From Emcibacteraceae bacterium (GTDB lineage: Bacteria > Pseudomonadota > Alphaproteobacteria > Sphingomonadales > Emcibacteraceae): a stretch of DNA of 64,000 bases. The translations under genes and the position numbers were made by a program. The stretch covers positions 496,001 through 560,000 of the forward strand of contig JAJFIR010000031.1 of assembly GCA_021774795.1 (NCBI GenBank), given 5' to 3'. The notes under the pieces were generated by a model. It saw only the letters and a list, made by a program, of their open reading frames with translations. It made no database searches and was not told the origin of the DNA. Positions 17,161 through 25,845 of this stretch are shown here, one piece after another; position 1 is the first letter of the stretch, and the number at the start of each line of letters is the position of its first letter.

Positions 17161-18132
17161 TTGAAAAAAAAGACAAGAGAAAAATTCGTACCAAGTGACG
17201 CCCAAATGGCGTTGATGCCCGACGTATCAGGCAACGATATTAATGGTCTTGGTGAAACAACAATTCGACGCCCTTCCCCCATCTACTGGCAAACACCGGA
17301 ACTCACACCATTTGGGCCGCTGATGAAGTTTTTCGAAGATAACGCCCCGCCGGATGAGCAGCTTTATAAAACTCAAATGGATACAAATAAGATTAGAGAG
17401 ACAAAAGTTATGCCAAAATCATCAGTCCGGATTGATAATTTTGCTTCCGAATGGTCGAAATTGGTCAAGAAGGTTGGTACTGATGCTGGGGCTGTGGCTG
17501 TGGGTATCACAAAGATGCGCCCGGAATGGGTAATTGATACATTTGAAGTGCCCTACGAAAACGTCATCACCGTTGGGGTTGCAATGGATTTTGAAAATCT
17601 TAAAACGGCGCCGAACGTGCCTTCCGCGATAGAAGTTATTAAACAATATGGTCGCGCTCATTTTGTGACGCATGAGATTGCTAATTGGATACACGGAAAT
17701 GGCTGGAACGCCATTTCTTACGGTGGTTCAAATAACGTTCCAATTCTACTCATACCCCCTGCTCTTGAAAGCGGGCTAGGGGAACTTGGTAAGCATGGAT
17801 CACTCATTAACCGCGAAAATGGCTCTGTATTAAGGCTTGGTGGGCTCATTACAGACATGCCGCTCAACTACGATAGCGTTGATGAATTTGGCGTAGATGA
17901 TTTTTGTCTTAACTGTAAAGCCTGCCAGAATGCTTGTCCGCCGGAAGCGATTCATTCAGACAAGAAAATGGTTCGCGGTGTCGAAAAATGGTATGTGGAT
18001 TTTGATAAGTGTCTTCCGTTTTTTAATGAAAATACCGGCTGTGGTATTTGTCTTGCCGTTTGCCCGTGGAGCAGACCCGGTGTACCAGCGAACCTAATAG
18101 CAAAGCTCGCAAAGAAGAAAAGCACCGGCTAA
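17161..18132 (+). CDS. Reductive-dehalogenase-like double [4Fe-4S] protein
   Basis: The C-terminal third carries two ferredoxin-type clusters: CLNCKACQNACP and a later C plus CGICLAVCP. This arrangement, with the preceding roughly 250-residue domain, is that of the catalytic subunits of reductive dehalogenases and of QueG. There is no Tat signal and the chain has only 323 residues, so it would be cytoplasmic and smaller than the respiratory enzymes. No membrane-anchor subunit or reductase is adjacent. The start is TTG with AGGAG 7 bases upstream. An aromatic-acid MFS gene follows convergently, which would suit aerobic dehalogenation of an aromatic acid, but corrinoid binding and substrate are unproven. 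Confidence 0.75.
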   Translation: MKKKTREKFVPSDAQMALMPDVSGNDINGLGETTIRRPSPIYWQTPELTPFGPLMKFFEDNAPPDEQLYKTQMDTNKIRETKVMPKSSVRIDNFASEWSKLVKKVGTDAGAVAVGITKMRPEWVIDTFEVPYENVITVGVAMDFENLKTAPNVPSAIEVIKQYGRAHFVTHEIANWIHGNGWNAISYGGSNNVPILLIPPALESGLGELGKHGSLINRENGSVLRLGGLITDMPLNYDSVDEFGVDDFCLNCKACQNACPPEAIHSDKKMVRGVEKWYVDFDKCLPFFNENTGCGICLAVCPWSRPGVPANLIAKLAKKKSTG

Positions 18133-18145
18133 TTATTTTATTTGT

Positions 18146-19465
18146 CTAGACTTTAATAGTGGCGATTAAAATAGAAGCCAAAAGAACCGGCAGTGCAAAT
18201 ACCGTAAATAACGAATACATGCTGAAATTTAATGCAACCAGATAGCCTGCTATAATTGGTGCGGCGATTGCGCCCGTGCGCCCTAACCCGGCACACCACC
18301 CAATACCGGTCGATTTAATAGAAGTTTCGTATGTACGTGCGGCAACAGCGTACATAGCACTAAAGGCACCATTAAGAAAGATACCGATTAAAAATATCAA
18401 AATATATAACATCATTAGTTCGGTTGGTTTTGATAGAGTAAAATAAACCATCAGGATGCCGGTAGCCGCAAAAAATGTGCTAATGGGCCATCTTAATTTA
18501 TAGCGCGTTGTGATGAGGCCGATACAAGTTGTTCCGAATACCGCTCCCAAATTACTTATTGTTAAGGCATAAATGCCTTCACGCATTGTCCAGCCACTGT
18601 TGACAAAAAGTGAGGGAATCCAGGAAATAATAAAATAAATCCCTAGAAATCCCATGAAGAAAATAATCCAAAGTTTTATAGTAGTCACCATAAGTTCGGC
18701 GGATAAAAGGCTTTTGACATTAGCGGCCTTGATTTCTCTGTGCCCTTCTAAAGTGGGCAGCTGGTCAATTGGCTGACGTTTAATACGCTTCAGAACCTTA
18801 TTTATAGTCCTCATTTTAACATCACTATCTTGGTTACTGCTTGCTATATATTGCACTGATTCAGGTAGCAACCAATAAGTAACAATAAATAAAACAAGTG
18901 TAGCAACCCCGCCGAAAATAAACAACATTTGCCACCCCAATGCCGGTAAAATAACGGCGGCAATTGGTCCGACAATCATTGCGCCAAATGGATATCCTGA
19001 AATAATTACAGTGACCGCCAGATTTTTAAACCGTTCCGGAGTAAATTCGCTGCCAAAAGTAGCGGCACTGGCAAAAATAGCCCCTATTCCGAGGCCGGAT
19101 ACGGCACGAACGAATATCATAAGCTCTACAGACCGGTCAATAAACCCGGTTACTATCATCGAAATTCCGGTGAGGAACATAGAAAAAAGAACTATTTTTC
19201 GACGACCGTAGACATCACTTAAAGGTGCTAAAAACATCGCACCTAACGCCATACCAATAAGGGCCGCACTTAAAATATAACCAACCTCAACCGGTGATAT
19301 ACCCCAACTTTGGCTTAGAGACGGGGCTGCTACAGATATGGCAATCACATCAAAACCGTCAACACAATTTAATAAAAAACCCAGAGAAACAATCGACACC
19401 TGCGCAAATGTCATTGGTCCATTATTGATGCGGTCCCTGATAAGGTCAGACTGTTGATTATGCAA
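18146..19465 (-). CDS. Aromatic acid:H+ symporter-type MFS transporter (AAHS)
   Basis: A 439-residue, 12-helix MFS protein. Helix 1 has the DGFDV sequence that marks the AAHS group (PcaK, BenK), the loop 2-3 motif is PLSDVYGRRK, and a hydrophilic central loop lies near residues 215-245. Members import benzoate, hydroxybenzoates or related acids. The TTG start is preceded by AAGGG at a rather long distance. Convergent with the dehalogenase-like gene; possible supplier of its substrate or of the CoA pathway at 39-56 kb. Confidence 0.83.
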   Translation of the reverse strand: MHNQQSDLIRDRINNGPMTFAQVSIVSLGFLLNCVDGFDVIAISVAAPSLSQSWGISPVEVGYILSAALIGMALGAMFLAPLSDVYGRRKIVLFSMFLTGISMIVTGFIDRSVELMIFVRAVSGLGIGAIFASAATFGSEFTPERFKNLAVTVIISGYPFGAMIVGPIAAVILPALGWQMLFIFGGVATLVLFIVTYWLLPESVQYIASSNQDSDVKMRTINKVLKRIKRQPIDQLPTLEGHREIKAANVKSLLSAELMVTTIKLWIIFFMGFLGIYFIISWIPSLFVNSGWTMREGIYALTISNLGAVFGTTCIGLITTRYKLRWPISTFFAATGILMVYFTLSKPTELMMLYILIFLIGIFLNGAFSAMYAVAARTYETSIKSTGIGWCAGLGRTGAIAAPIIAGYLVALNFSMYSLFTVFALPVLLASILIATIKV

Positions 19466-19505
19466 GCTAAGATTATCCCTTGTGGTGAATATTTATTATT
19501 ATGAA

Positions 19506-19955
19506 TTACTGTGGCGGCGGGTTCAGACTAAACGAATCTATAACGATTTTCCAGCCATTATCGGGTTGCCGTTTCCAGACAGAAGCATATTTACCGTGCT
19601 GTTTGCTTACCGATCCGTCAGCTTTGATTGTGTTGATAGAAAAAGGACCCCACGTATAACCAAGATCGCCGGAAATATCGCCTGCCTCTGGCTCCCAGGT
19701 TACGGTGGTATTTGGTTTGTCACCGGCATCTTTCAATATTGCTGCTAGCCCTACTTTTGGTGCTTCTCCGGGCGGCAATGTCACTGCATCATCAGCAAGA
19801 TATTTGGCAAAAGCCTTATAAGTACCGTTCTTTAGTCGGTATTGAACGAATTCCCGATCAAGTGCAAATAGCGTTTCGATGTCATCCTTTTCTTGTGCAA
19901 GCGCAGCGAAGGGTGTGACGAATATGAGTACCAGTATAATTTTAAAGAACTGCAT
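19506..19955 (-). CDS. Exported NTF2-like (DUF4440/SnoaL-type) protein
   Basis: Choosing ATG 19955, preceded by GGAG, gives a clean signal peptide (FFKIILVLIFVTPFAALAQ) and a 149-residue protein; the track start adds 33 non-signal residues. The mature part is a single NTF2-like cone fold with alternating helices and strands and a WKIVIDSFS-type end. Such proteins bind or isomerise small ligands, and many have no known activity. It starts the group of exported proteins at 19.5-25.8 kb. Confidence 0.77.
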   Translation of the reverse strand: MQFFKIILVLIFVTPFAALAQEKDDIETLFALDREFVQYRLKNGTYKAFAKYLADDAVTLPPGEAPKVGLAAILKDAGDKPNTTVTWEPEAGDISGDLGYTWGPFSINTIKADGSVSKQHGKYASVWKRQPDNGWKIVIDSFSLNPPPQ

Positions 19956-20164
19956 TTTTTTCTCCAATTTCAATTTACGATTTGAAGGTACCATAATTGC
20001 TGGTTCAAACAACAAACGAATTTTTGAAGCCAAATGTGACATTATGGTTAGCACCAGTTTTTTTAGGTGCCTTTTTATGTTTACGATGAATTAGTAACGC
20101 CCGTTTGACATGTGACTTGTTTCCCGCATATTGTCTACTCGTATATATAATTTAGGAGAGCGAT

Positions 20165-22375
20165 ATGTCCGCTTTAAAACAACGTCTTTTTACATTACTC
20201 ATTTTGATCACGGTCTCGGCATGTAGTTCTGAGCAGGTGACGGGGCCTTCTTCGGATGAGGTGATATCGAGCCAAGCTCAAAATGTAACCATTTATCGCG
20301 ATGCATACGGCGTACCGCATATACACGGTAACACTGACGGTGATACCGCTTTCGGTATGGGATACGCGCAAGCGGAAGATAATTTCAATCAGCTTGAGCT
20401 TGGTTTTATTATGGGCATTGGCCGTTCAGCCGAAGTTCTCGGCGAAAAAGCGGTGCTCGCAGACTGGGTGGTTCATTCCTTTGAAAATACGATGCTCTCA
20501 AAAAGGGATTACGAAAATGCGACACCTGCTGTAAAAGCGTTACTCGATGGCTACGCCGCGGGCATTAATTATTATATTGAAACGCACCCTGAACTGGAAG
20601 TTAGATTACTTGATCACGTTGAACCCTGGTATTCACTCGCGCTTATTCGTCGCTGGTATCATCTGGGTGGTTTTTTGGGACGTCTCAGGTTCACTATGGA
20701 GGAACGGACAGCGGCCTTTGAAGCCATTAACGGCGAAACATTGAAAATGGCTCAGCTGGAAATCCCCAAATATGATCCAGAAGACAGAAAAGAATTTGGC
20801 TCAAACTCCTGGGCGGCAAACGGATCAAAAATAGATGACACAGGTTCATACCTGTTTATTAATCCGCATCTTCCTGCTTTTGGCATTGGGCAAACATATG
20901 AAGCACATATGATGTCGGCCGAAGGATGGAATTTTACCGGTTACGCAAGGTTCGGTTATCCGGTTCCTTATATTGGTTTCAATGAAAATCTTGGTTGGAT
21001 GAGTACAGATAACTTCAGCAATCAGGAAGATAGCTGGATTGAGCATTTTGACGATCCGGAAAACCCGCTTTCATATACTTATGGTGACGGTACACGCGAT
21101 GCAACCGAATGGACGGGTGAGATTAAAATCAAAGGTGGAGAAGTTCGCACCGTAAAGTACCGCAGAACCCATCATGGTTCCGTGGTCGCCATGCGAGATG
21201 GGAAATTTTTATCAGGGATGATGGCGCGTATGGATGAACCGGGCTGGCTTGATCAATGGTATAATATGGGGCGTGCTAATAATATCGATGAATTTACCAA
21301 AGCGATTGAACCGCAAGCTATGCAGTTCGGTAATATTATGTATGCGGATCGCGATGCTAATATCTGGTATATTTATAACGGTGCCGTTCCTATAAGAACA
21401 GAAGGATTTGACTGGAACACGGCGGTTGACGGAAGCAATCCTGATACAGATTGGAAAGGCTATCATACACTTTACGATTTACCACAAGTGAAAAATCCGG
21501 TTTCCGATATGATGCAAAATACCAACACCAGCCCATTTATGGTGAGCATGTCAGAAAGCGATGCCAAGGAAGAAAACTACCCGACTTATATGGTTCGCGA
21601 GGGCGACAATGCAAGAAGCCGAAATGCAAGACGCATATTAAATAAACACGACAAATTTGACTTTGCGACCTGGGAATATGAAAGCCTTGATACGACAATG
21701 ACAGAATGGCCGGTTTCAAAACCGATCATCATGGACGCATATACTGCTACATCCGCTGAAAATTCTGAACGCGCTACGAAGCTAGCACCCGTTATCGAAA
21801 TGCTCGAAGCATGGGATGGTGTCGCGTCACTTGAGACACCGGAGCCAACAATTTATGTAGATTGGTATGAAGGTCTATATCGTCCGCAACCACGTGGGTA
21901 TGAAGCATCGAACGAGGAAATAATTGTAGCTCTTGAGCAAGCGATGGATAAACTAGTGGGAGACTGGGGAACTTGGCAAGTGGCGTGGGGTGAGATGAAT
22001 AGGTCGCAAAGACCTCCTCTTGATGCAAGCGGCAATCCAATTTTTGATGATAATGCTGACAGTATTGCGACGCCGGGTGTGCCAAGCTGGTCTGGCGGCA
22101 GTCAAATTACCTTTAACCTTCGGCGCGACGGCTTGAAAAAGCGCTATAAAACGGGTGGAAATAGTTATACGGCCATTGTTGATTTTCCAAATGATCGGAA
22201 TCAAAGGACCCAATCAAAATCTATCCATGTATTTGGTGCAAGTGCCGATCCAGGTTCACCAAATAATATGGATCAGGCAGCAATGCTTGCAGCTAAAAAA
22301 TATAAAAATGCATGGTTATATCTTGACGATGTGAAAGCAAATGCGTCAAGATTCTACCATCCGGGGGAGGAATAA
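20165..22375 (+). CDS. Penicillin-acylase family N-terminal nucleophile hydrolase, lipoprotein
   Basis: A lipoprotein signal ends at Cys20 (ITVSAC). The alpha-chain hallmark YRDAYGVPHIHG and the beta-chain start GSNSW (Ser213) follow, which is where these precursors cleave themselves to expose the Ser nucleophile. The 736-residue length fits the family, which includes penicillin G acylase, cephalosporin acylase and the acyl-homoserine-lactone acylases PvdQ/QuiP. It would hydrolyse an amide bond in the periplasm or at the outer membrane. The substrate cannot be assigned. The cupin gene follows after 6 bp. Confidence 0.87.
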   Translation: MSALKQRLFTLLILITVSACSSEQVTGPSSDEVISSQAQNVTIYRDAYGVPHIHGNTDGDTAFGMGYAQAEDNFNQLELGFIMGIGRSAEVLGEKAVLADWVVHSFENTMLSKRDYENATPAVKALLDGYAAGINYYIETHPELEVRLLDHVEPWYSLALIRRWYHLGGFLGRLRFTMEERTAAFEAINGETLKMAQLEIPKYDPEDRKEFGSNSWAANGSKIDDTGSYLFINPHLPAFGIGQTYEAHMMSAEGWNFTGYARFGYPVPYIGFNENLGWMSTDNFSNQEDSWIEHFDDPENPLSYTYGDGTRDATEWTGEIKIKGGEVRTVKYRRTHHGSVVAMRDGKFLSGMMARMDEPGWLDQWYNMGRANNIDEFTKAIEPQAMQFGNIMYADRDANIWYIYNGAVPIRTEGFDWNTAVDGSNPDTDWKGYHTLYDLPQVKNPVSDMMQNTNTSPFMVSMSESDAKEENYPTYMVREGDNARSRNARRILNKHDKFDFATWEYESLDTTMTEWPVSKPIIMDAYTATSAENSERATKLAPVIEMLEAWDGVASLETPEPTIYVDWYEGLYRPQPRGYEASNEEIIVALEQAMDKLVGDWGTWQVAWGEMNRSQRPPLDASGNPIFDDNADSIATPGVPSWSGGSQITFNLRRDGLKKRYKTGGNSYTAIVDFPNDRNQRTQSKSIHVFGASADPGSPNNMDQAAMLAAKKYKNAWLYLDDVKANASRFYHPGEE

Positions 22376-22381
22376 AATATT

Positions 22382-22813
22382 ATGAAAATGACGGCTATAA
22401 TAAAATTATTTTTTGTCGCGGCAGGTTTCTCTCTAGTGACTATTACGAATCTTATTGCGCAATCAACCGGTGTTGCAACGGGGCATAAACCTGGATCGCA
22501 TGTTTTAACCAAGGATATGATGCCAAATTTTCCGGGCAATACGGTAACTTCTATGACGATTGAATTAAAAGCAGGGCAGGTTTCTTTACCGCATCGTCAT
22601 GCGGGTTTTCTATTTGTTTATGTGCTCGAGGGTGAAGTAAATTCACAGCTCGGCGACGGGCCAGTGACACTTTATAAAGCGGGTGAAAGCTGGATCGAAA
22701 CACCGGGAATATTTCATGGTGTCGCTGAAAGTGCCAGTAAGACGAAATCCGCCTATATTCTTGTTGTATTTGTTGGGCCGGACGATGAACCCCTTACGAC
22801 AGGTGTGAACTAA
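22382..22813 (+). CDS. Exported single-domain cupin protein
   Basis: A 143-residue protein with a signal peptide (LFFVAAGFSLVTITNLIAQ) and one cupin barrel. Cupin motif 1 is seen as LPHRHAGFLFVYVLEG and motif 2 as PGIFHG, giving His ligands for a metal. It lies directly behind the acylase gene and is probably cotranscribed. The role may be binding or isomerising a product of the acylase; this is inference. Confidence 0.82.
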   Translation: MKMTAIIKLFFVAAGFSLVTITNLIAQSTGVATGHKPGSHVLTKDMMPNFPGNTVTSMTIELKAGQVSLPHRHAGFLFVYVLEGEVNSQLGDGPVTLYKAGESWIETPGIFHGVAESASKTKSAYILVVFVGPDDEPLTTGVN

Positions 22814-22818
22814 TTAAA

Positions 22819-23262
22819 TTAGTTAACTTTCATTAGGCCCACGGTTGCCATACATTCAATTTCAACGACGGCTGTTCCCGCTAGAATCAAGTTGCCTACA
22901 CCACTTCTTGCAGGGGGATTTTCACCAAAGTAACTGCGGTAAGCTTTGTTTAAAGCGGCGCGGTCATCCGGATTTGCCATAAAGATCGTGCATTTTACAA
23001 CCTCACCCATGGACGAGCCGTACTTCTCCAACGTTGCTTTCATATTTTTCATAATCTGGTGGGTCTGCGCCTCTATGCCTTCGGGCATTTCTCTCGTTTT
23101 CGGATCTCTGCCTGTCATCCCGGAAAGATAAAGCATGTTGCCAACTCTTACTGCGGAAGAAAGAAGCGAAGTTGGGTTGCTCGTGTAATATTCAACGGTA
23201 TCTTGATCCTGTGCCCAGCTGAGCTGGCTGAAGATTGAGGTACTGAGTACGATGATAATCAA
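22819..23262 (-). CDS. Exported RidA-family (YjgF/UK114) protein
   Basis: The RidA core (MLYLSGMTGRDP, NDD-like PDDRAALNKAYRSYF, ARSGVGN with the conserved Arg, VEIECMA) is complete, but a hydrophobic signal (IIIVLSTSIFSQLSWAQ) precedes it, placing it in the periplasm. Classical RidA is a cytoplasmic enamine/imine deaminase. The start is uncertain: TTG at 23262 has no good SD, and the frame stays open upstream through KKISL with an ATT at 23280 that would add a basic n-region. It follows the beta-lactamase-like hydrolase gene by about 30 bp. Confidence 0.78.
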   Translation of the reverse strand: MIIIVLSTSIFSQLSWAQDQDTVEYYTSNPTSLLSSAVRVGNMLYLSGMTGRDPKTREMPEGIEAQTHQIMKNMKATLEKYGSSMGEVVKCTIFMANPDDRAALNKAYRSYFGENPPARSGVGNLILAGTAVVEIECMATVGLMKVN

Positions 23263-23291
23263 ACTTATTTTTTTTATAATTAGTCTACTTT

Positions 23292-24575
23292 TTAATCGAC
23301 TATTGCCTGATAAATTAATGCGCGTAATTTCCCCGTATCATCGATATCATTAGCGGGTATTAATTGGGTAAGATAAACGACAACCAGTTTTTCCTTTGGG
23401 TCAATCCAGTATGTTGAATGATAGGCACCGCCCCATCCGTATTCACCAAGTGTTCCCATCTGACCGAATTCCCCCAAATCGGTAACCACTTGAAAACCAA
23501 GACCAAACCCTACTCCGCCTATGCCGAATAGGGAAATATCGCCAATGTGGTTTTGGGTCATTAGTTCAATTGATTTTCGGCCCAGTATCCGCGTGCCATT
23601 AAGCTCACCACCATTTAGGACCATTTGCAAAAATGTGCCGTAATCCCGCGCGGTGGATACAAGCCCTGCGCCACCAGCGAAGCTTTTACGCGGACCACTG
23701 GTATACTGTCCTTGACCAATATGACTGCCATTCTCGAGCTGGCCCGGATCGGCGGCACGTGTTATTTTATCTCCTTTTTTGGAATAAACGGTTGCAACAC
23801 GATCTGCTTTATCCTCAGGCACGTAAAAGTAAGTATCGTGCATATGAAGTGGGTTTAAAATGTTTTCACTTAAAAACTGGTCAAGTGGTTGGCCGGATAC
23901 CACCTCAATCACAGCACCTAATATGTCTGTGTTATATCCATATACGAAATTCTCACCGGGCTGGGAGTTTTGCGGCAGTGCGGCGATACGCCTGACAGTT
24001 TCCCTAATGGGTTCATCACGGTCAGCAAAATACCATCCTTGTATACCTGCCTCTTCCCATTCTGCTTTGGCGGGGCCAAGCCCATAATCAATTCCCGCGG
24101 TATGTGTGAGTAAGTCCCGAAGGGTTATTTTTCGGTTCGCCGGCACGACATTATATCCGCCATTGCCATCTTCTTCAGCGACAGTGGTTTCCATATATTC
24201 CGGTAAATATTTCCCTACCGCATCATTTATCAGTAATTTGCCTTGCTCCTGCAAAATCATGATCCCGACACTGGTTATCGCTTTGGTTTGTGAAGCAATC
24301 CTGAACATGGCGTTTCTATTCATTGACACTTCCGCCTCTACATCGCGCATACCAAAAGATTTATAATATACGGGCGTGCCGTTTCTCGCTACATATACGA
24401 CGTTCCCGGCAAGCTTTTCCTGGTCAATATATGTCTGCATAACGCTATCAATACGGCTTAATCGTTCAAGAGACATTCCCTGATTGATTTGCGCTTCGCT
24501 GATATTTGTAAAAGCAATAGTGAATAGAAATATACTAAAAAACTTAGTGCCATTATTGAAAATTATATTGATCAT
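23292..24575 (-). CDS. Exported serine hydrolase of the beta-lactamase/esterase (class C-like) family
   Basis: A signal peptide precedes a beta-lactamase-fold domain with the SxxK motif SQTK (about residue 92) and the YxN motif YGYN. A C-terminal stretch has GGAGLVST and the YGWGGAYHSTYWID region typical of EstB-like esterases and D-aminopeptidase/alkaline D-peptidase relatives. At 427 residues it is family-sized. It probably cleaves an ester or D-amino acid amide in the periplasm; true beta-lactamase activity is unlikely. ATG start with an AGGA-type SD. Confidence 0.84.
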   Translation of the reverse strand: MINIIFNNGTKFFSIFLFTIAFTNISEAQINQGMSLERLSRIDSVMQTYIDQEKLAGNVVYVARNGTPVYYKSFGMRDVEAEVSMNRNAMFRIASQTKAITSVGIMILQEQGKLLINDAVGKYLPEYMETTVAEEDGNGGYNVVPANRKITLRDLLTHTAGIDYGLGPAKAEWEEAGIQGWYFADRDEPIRETVRRIAALPQNSQPGENFVYGYNTDILGAVIEVVSGQPLDQFLSENILNPLHMHDTYFYVPEDKADRVATVYSKKGDKITRAADPGQLENGSHIGQGQYTSGPRKSFAGGAGLVSTARDYGTFLQMVLNGGELNGTRILGRKSIELMTQNHIGDISLFGIGGVGFGLGFQVVTDLGEFGQMGTLGEYGWGGAYHSTYWIDPKEKLVVVYLTQLIPANDIDDTGKLRALIYQAIVD

Positions 24576-25034
24576 GAATTGTCCTGAATTTTGCGATTAA
24601 GTTTTATAGATTACGATACTGGCCTATTTTAATTAATTCCGCAACTGCTTAACACATCACGTCAACAATAATCCAGCGGTTAGACGAACGGGAAACGAGA
24701 TCAAGGTACGTCGAAAAGATGTAGAAAAAATATTGTCACAAGATGTCTAAATTTAAACGGTAGGCGGCGGGGTTTGCTCTGCCCCTCGCATCGCATTTTC
24801 GGTCGCCAGAAATAATATTTTTTTGTGTATTTTATTTGTTTTCACCTGATTTAAGCTGAAAAAAAAGGACCAATGAAAGGCCCTTTCTGAATGAACGTGA
24901 ATATTCAGACAGACCAGTTTAAAACCATCGCTTCACAACTTAGCTCACGAATGATGCGTTCACTTTTATAGCCGCGCCTTGCAGTTTCAGAATTGATATG
25001 CCATTGTTTAATAATAATTTGAAGGAGAAGATTA
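24576..25034. other. 459-bp region with no firm gene
   Basis: The region separates two divergent exported hydrolases. I see no tRNA or terminator-quality hairpin. Only two short frames have some support, MKGPF at 24873 and a 26-codon frame at 24891. The rest is AT-rich spacer, presumably with promoters for both flanks. Confidence 0.45.
24891..24971 (+). CDS. Possible small ORF, 26 residues
   Basis: The frame starts MNVNIQTDQF and ends SLL. It begins right after the stop of a 5-codon frame (MKGPF, 24873-24890) that has AAGGA a few bases upstream, so translation could be coupled. No homology recognised. A chance frame is quite possible. Confidence 0.15.
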   Translation: MNVNIQTDQFKTIASQLSSRMMRSLL

Positions 25035-25829
25035 GTGAAATCATTTTTAAAATTAACGTTCTGTTTGGCGGGTGGAGTGTTTCTAATAATGACCGCCGCG
25101 TCAGCACAGGAACTTGATATAGAAGTCAAAGGATTTGGACTTCATAAATTAGAGGTTACCCATCCCGACGGTACATTACAAAGATATATTATTAACATCC
25201 CGCAAGGCTACGACGGCAGTAAGCCTGTTCCGTTGATATTAGGACTTCACTACGGTTTTCAGCGCGTAGAAGGATCCGAGAGGCCTGAACCATATTGGAC
25301 GGAAGGCTTTTTCACGAAGATTTATCAGCAAGCCTTTAAGCCGCTCAATGCCATATTTCTTGCGGCAGATTCGGTTAATGGAAATTGGTCGACGCCGGAA
25401 AATGAAGCAGCGGTACTTCGCCTCATGGATAGTGTTATCGCGACATACAATATCGATGACAAAAAGACCATTGTAACAGGTTACAGTATGGGGGGCTTCG
25501 GCACATGGCATATGGCGTCAAAATATCAAGACCGTTTTGCGGGCGCCGTGCCAATTGCAGGCATGCCGGTTGCGATGGATACGTTCCGGGAAGACAGGGA
25601 GTTTATAGATGTGGACTGGCATATTCCGCTATACGTCATTCATTCGAAAGTTGACGGACTTATCGATATCGGGCCGACAACAGAATATGTGAAAAAACTA
25701 AAGACGGATGGAAAAGACGTCACGTTCCAGGTATTAGAAGTTTTAACACATCATCAGGAAAACATGCTTCCTGAACCGATGGGAAAAACGGTACCCTGGA
25801 TCAAAAGAGTTTGGCGTAACGCCGAATAA
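25035..25829 (+). CDS. Exported alpha/beta hydrolase, PHB-depolymerase/LpqC-like esterase
   Basis: A signal peptide (FLKLTFCLAGGVFLIMTAASAQ) leads into an alpha/beta-hydrolase domain. The nucleophile elbow is GYSMGG (about residues 151-156), the late acid is near HSKVDGLIDIG, and the His is probably in the THHQE segment. The fold is that of peptidase-like/feruloyl-esterase and depolymerase-like enzymes. It would act outside the cytoplasm on a soluble ester or peptide. GTG start with AAGGAG 7 bases upstream. Confidence 0.83.
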   Translation: MKSFLKLTFCLAGGVFLIMTAASAQELDIEVKGFGLHKLEVTHPDGTLQRYIINIPQGYDGSKPVPLILGLHYGFQRVEGSERPEPYWTEGFFTKIYQQAFKPLNAIFLAADSVNGNWSTPENEAAVLRLMDSVIATYNIDDKKTIVTGYSMGGFGTWHMASKYQDRFAGAVPIAGMPVAMDTFREDREFIDVDWHIPLYVIHSKVDGLIDIGPTTEYVKKLKTDGKDVTFQVLEVLTHHQENMLPEPMGKTVPWIKRVWRNAE

Positions 25830-25845
25830 TGGTGCATCTTAAATC

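Noticed and set aside
22808-22824. AACTAATT-A-AATTAGTT inverted repeat between convergent genes as a terminator
   Set aside because: The stem is almost all A/T with a one-base centre and lacks a U-tract; it overlaps both stop codons and is probably chance.
23292-24575. Antibiotic-resistance class C beta-lactamase
   Set aside because: The SxxK and YxN motifs are shared with esterases and peptidases of the same fold; length and C-terminal sequence are EstB-like, so resistance should not be inferred.
24905-25129. 74-residue minus-strand ORF across the start of the alpha/beta hydrolase
   Set aside because: It overlaps the signal peptide and SD region of a well-supported gene and has no features of its own.
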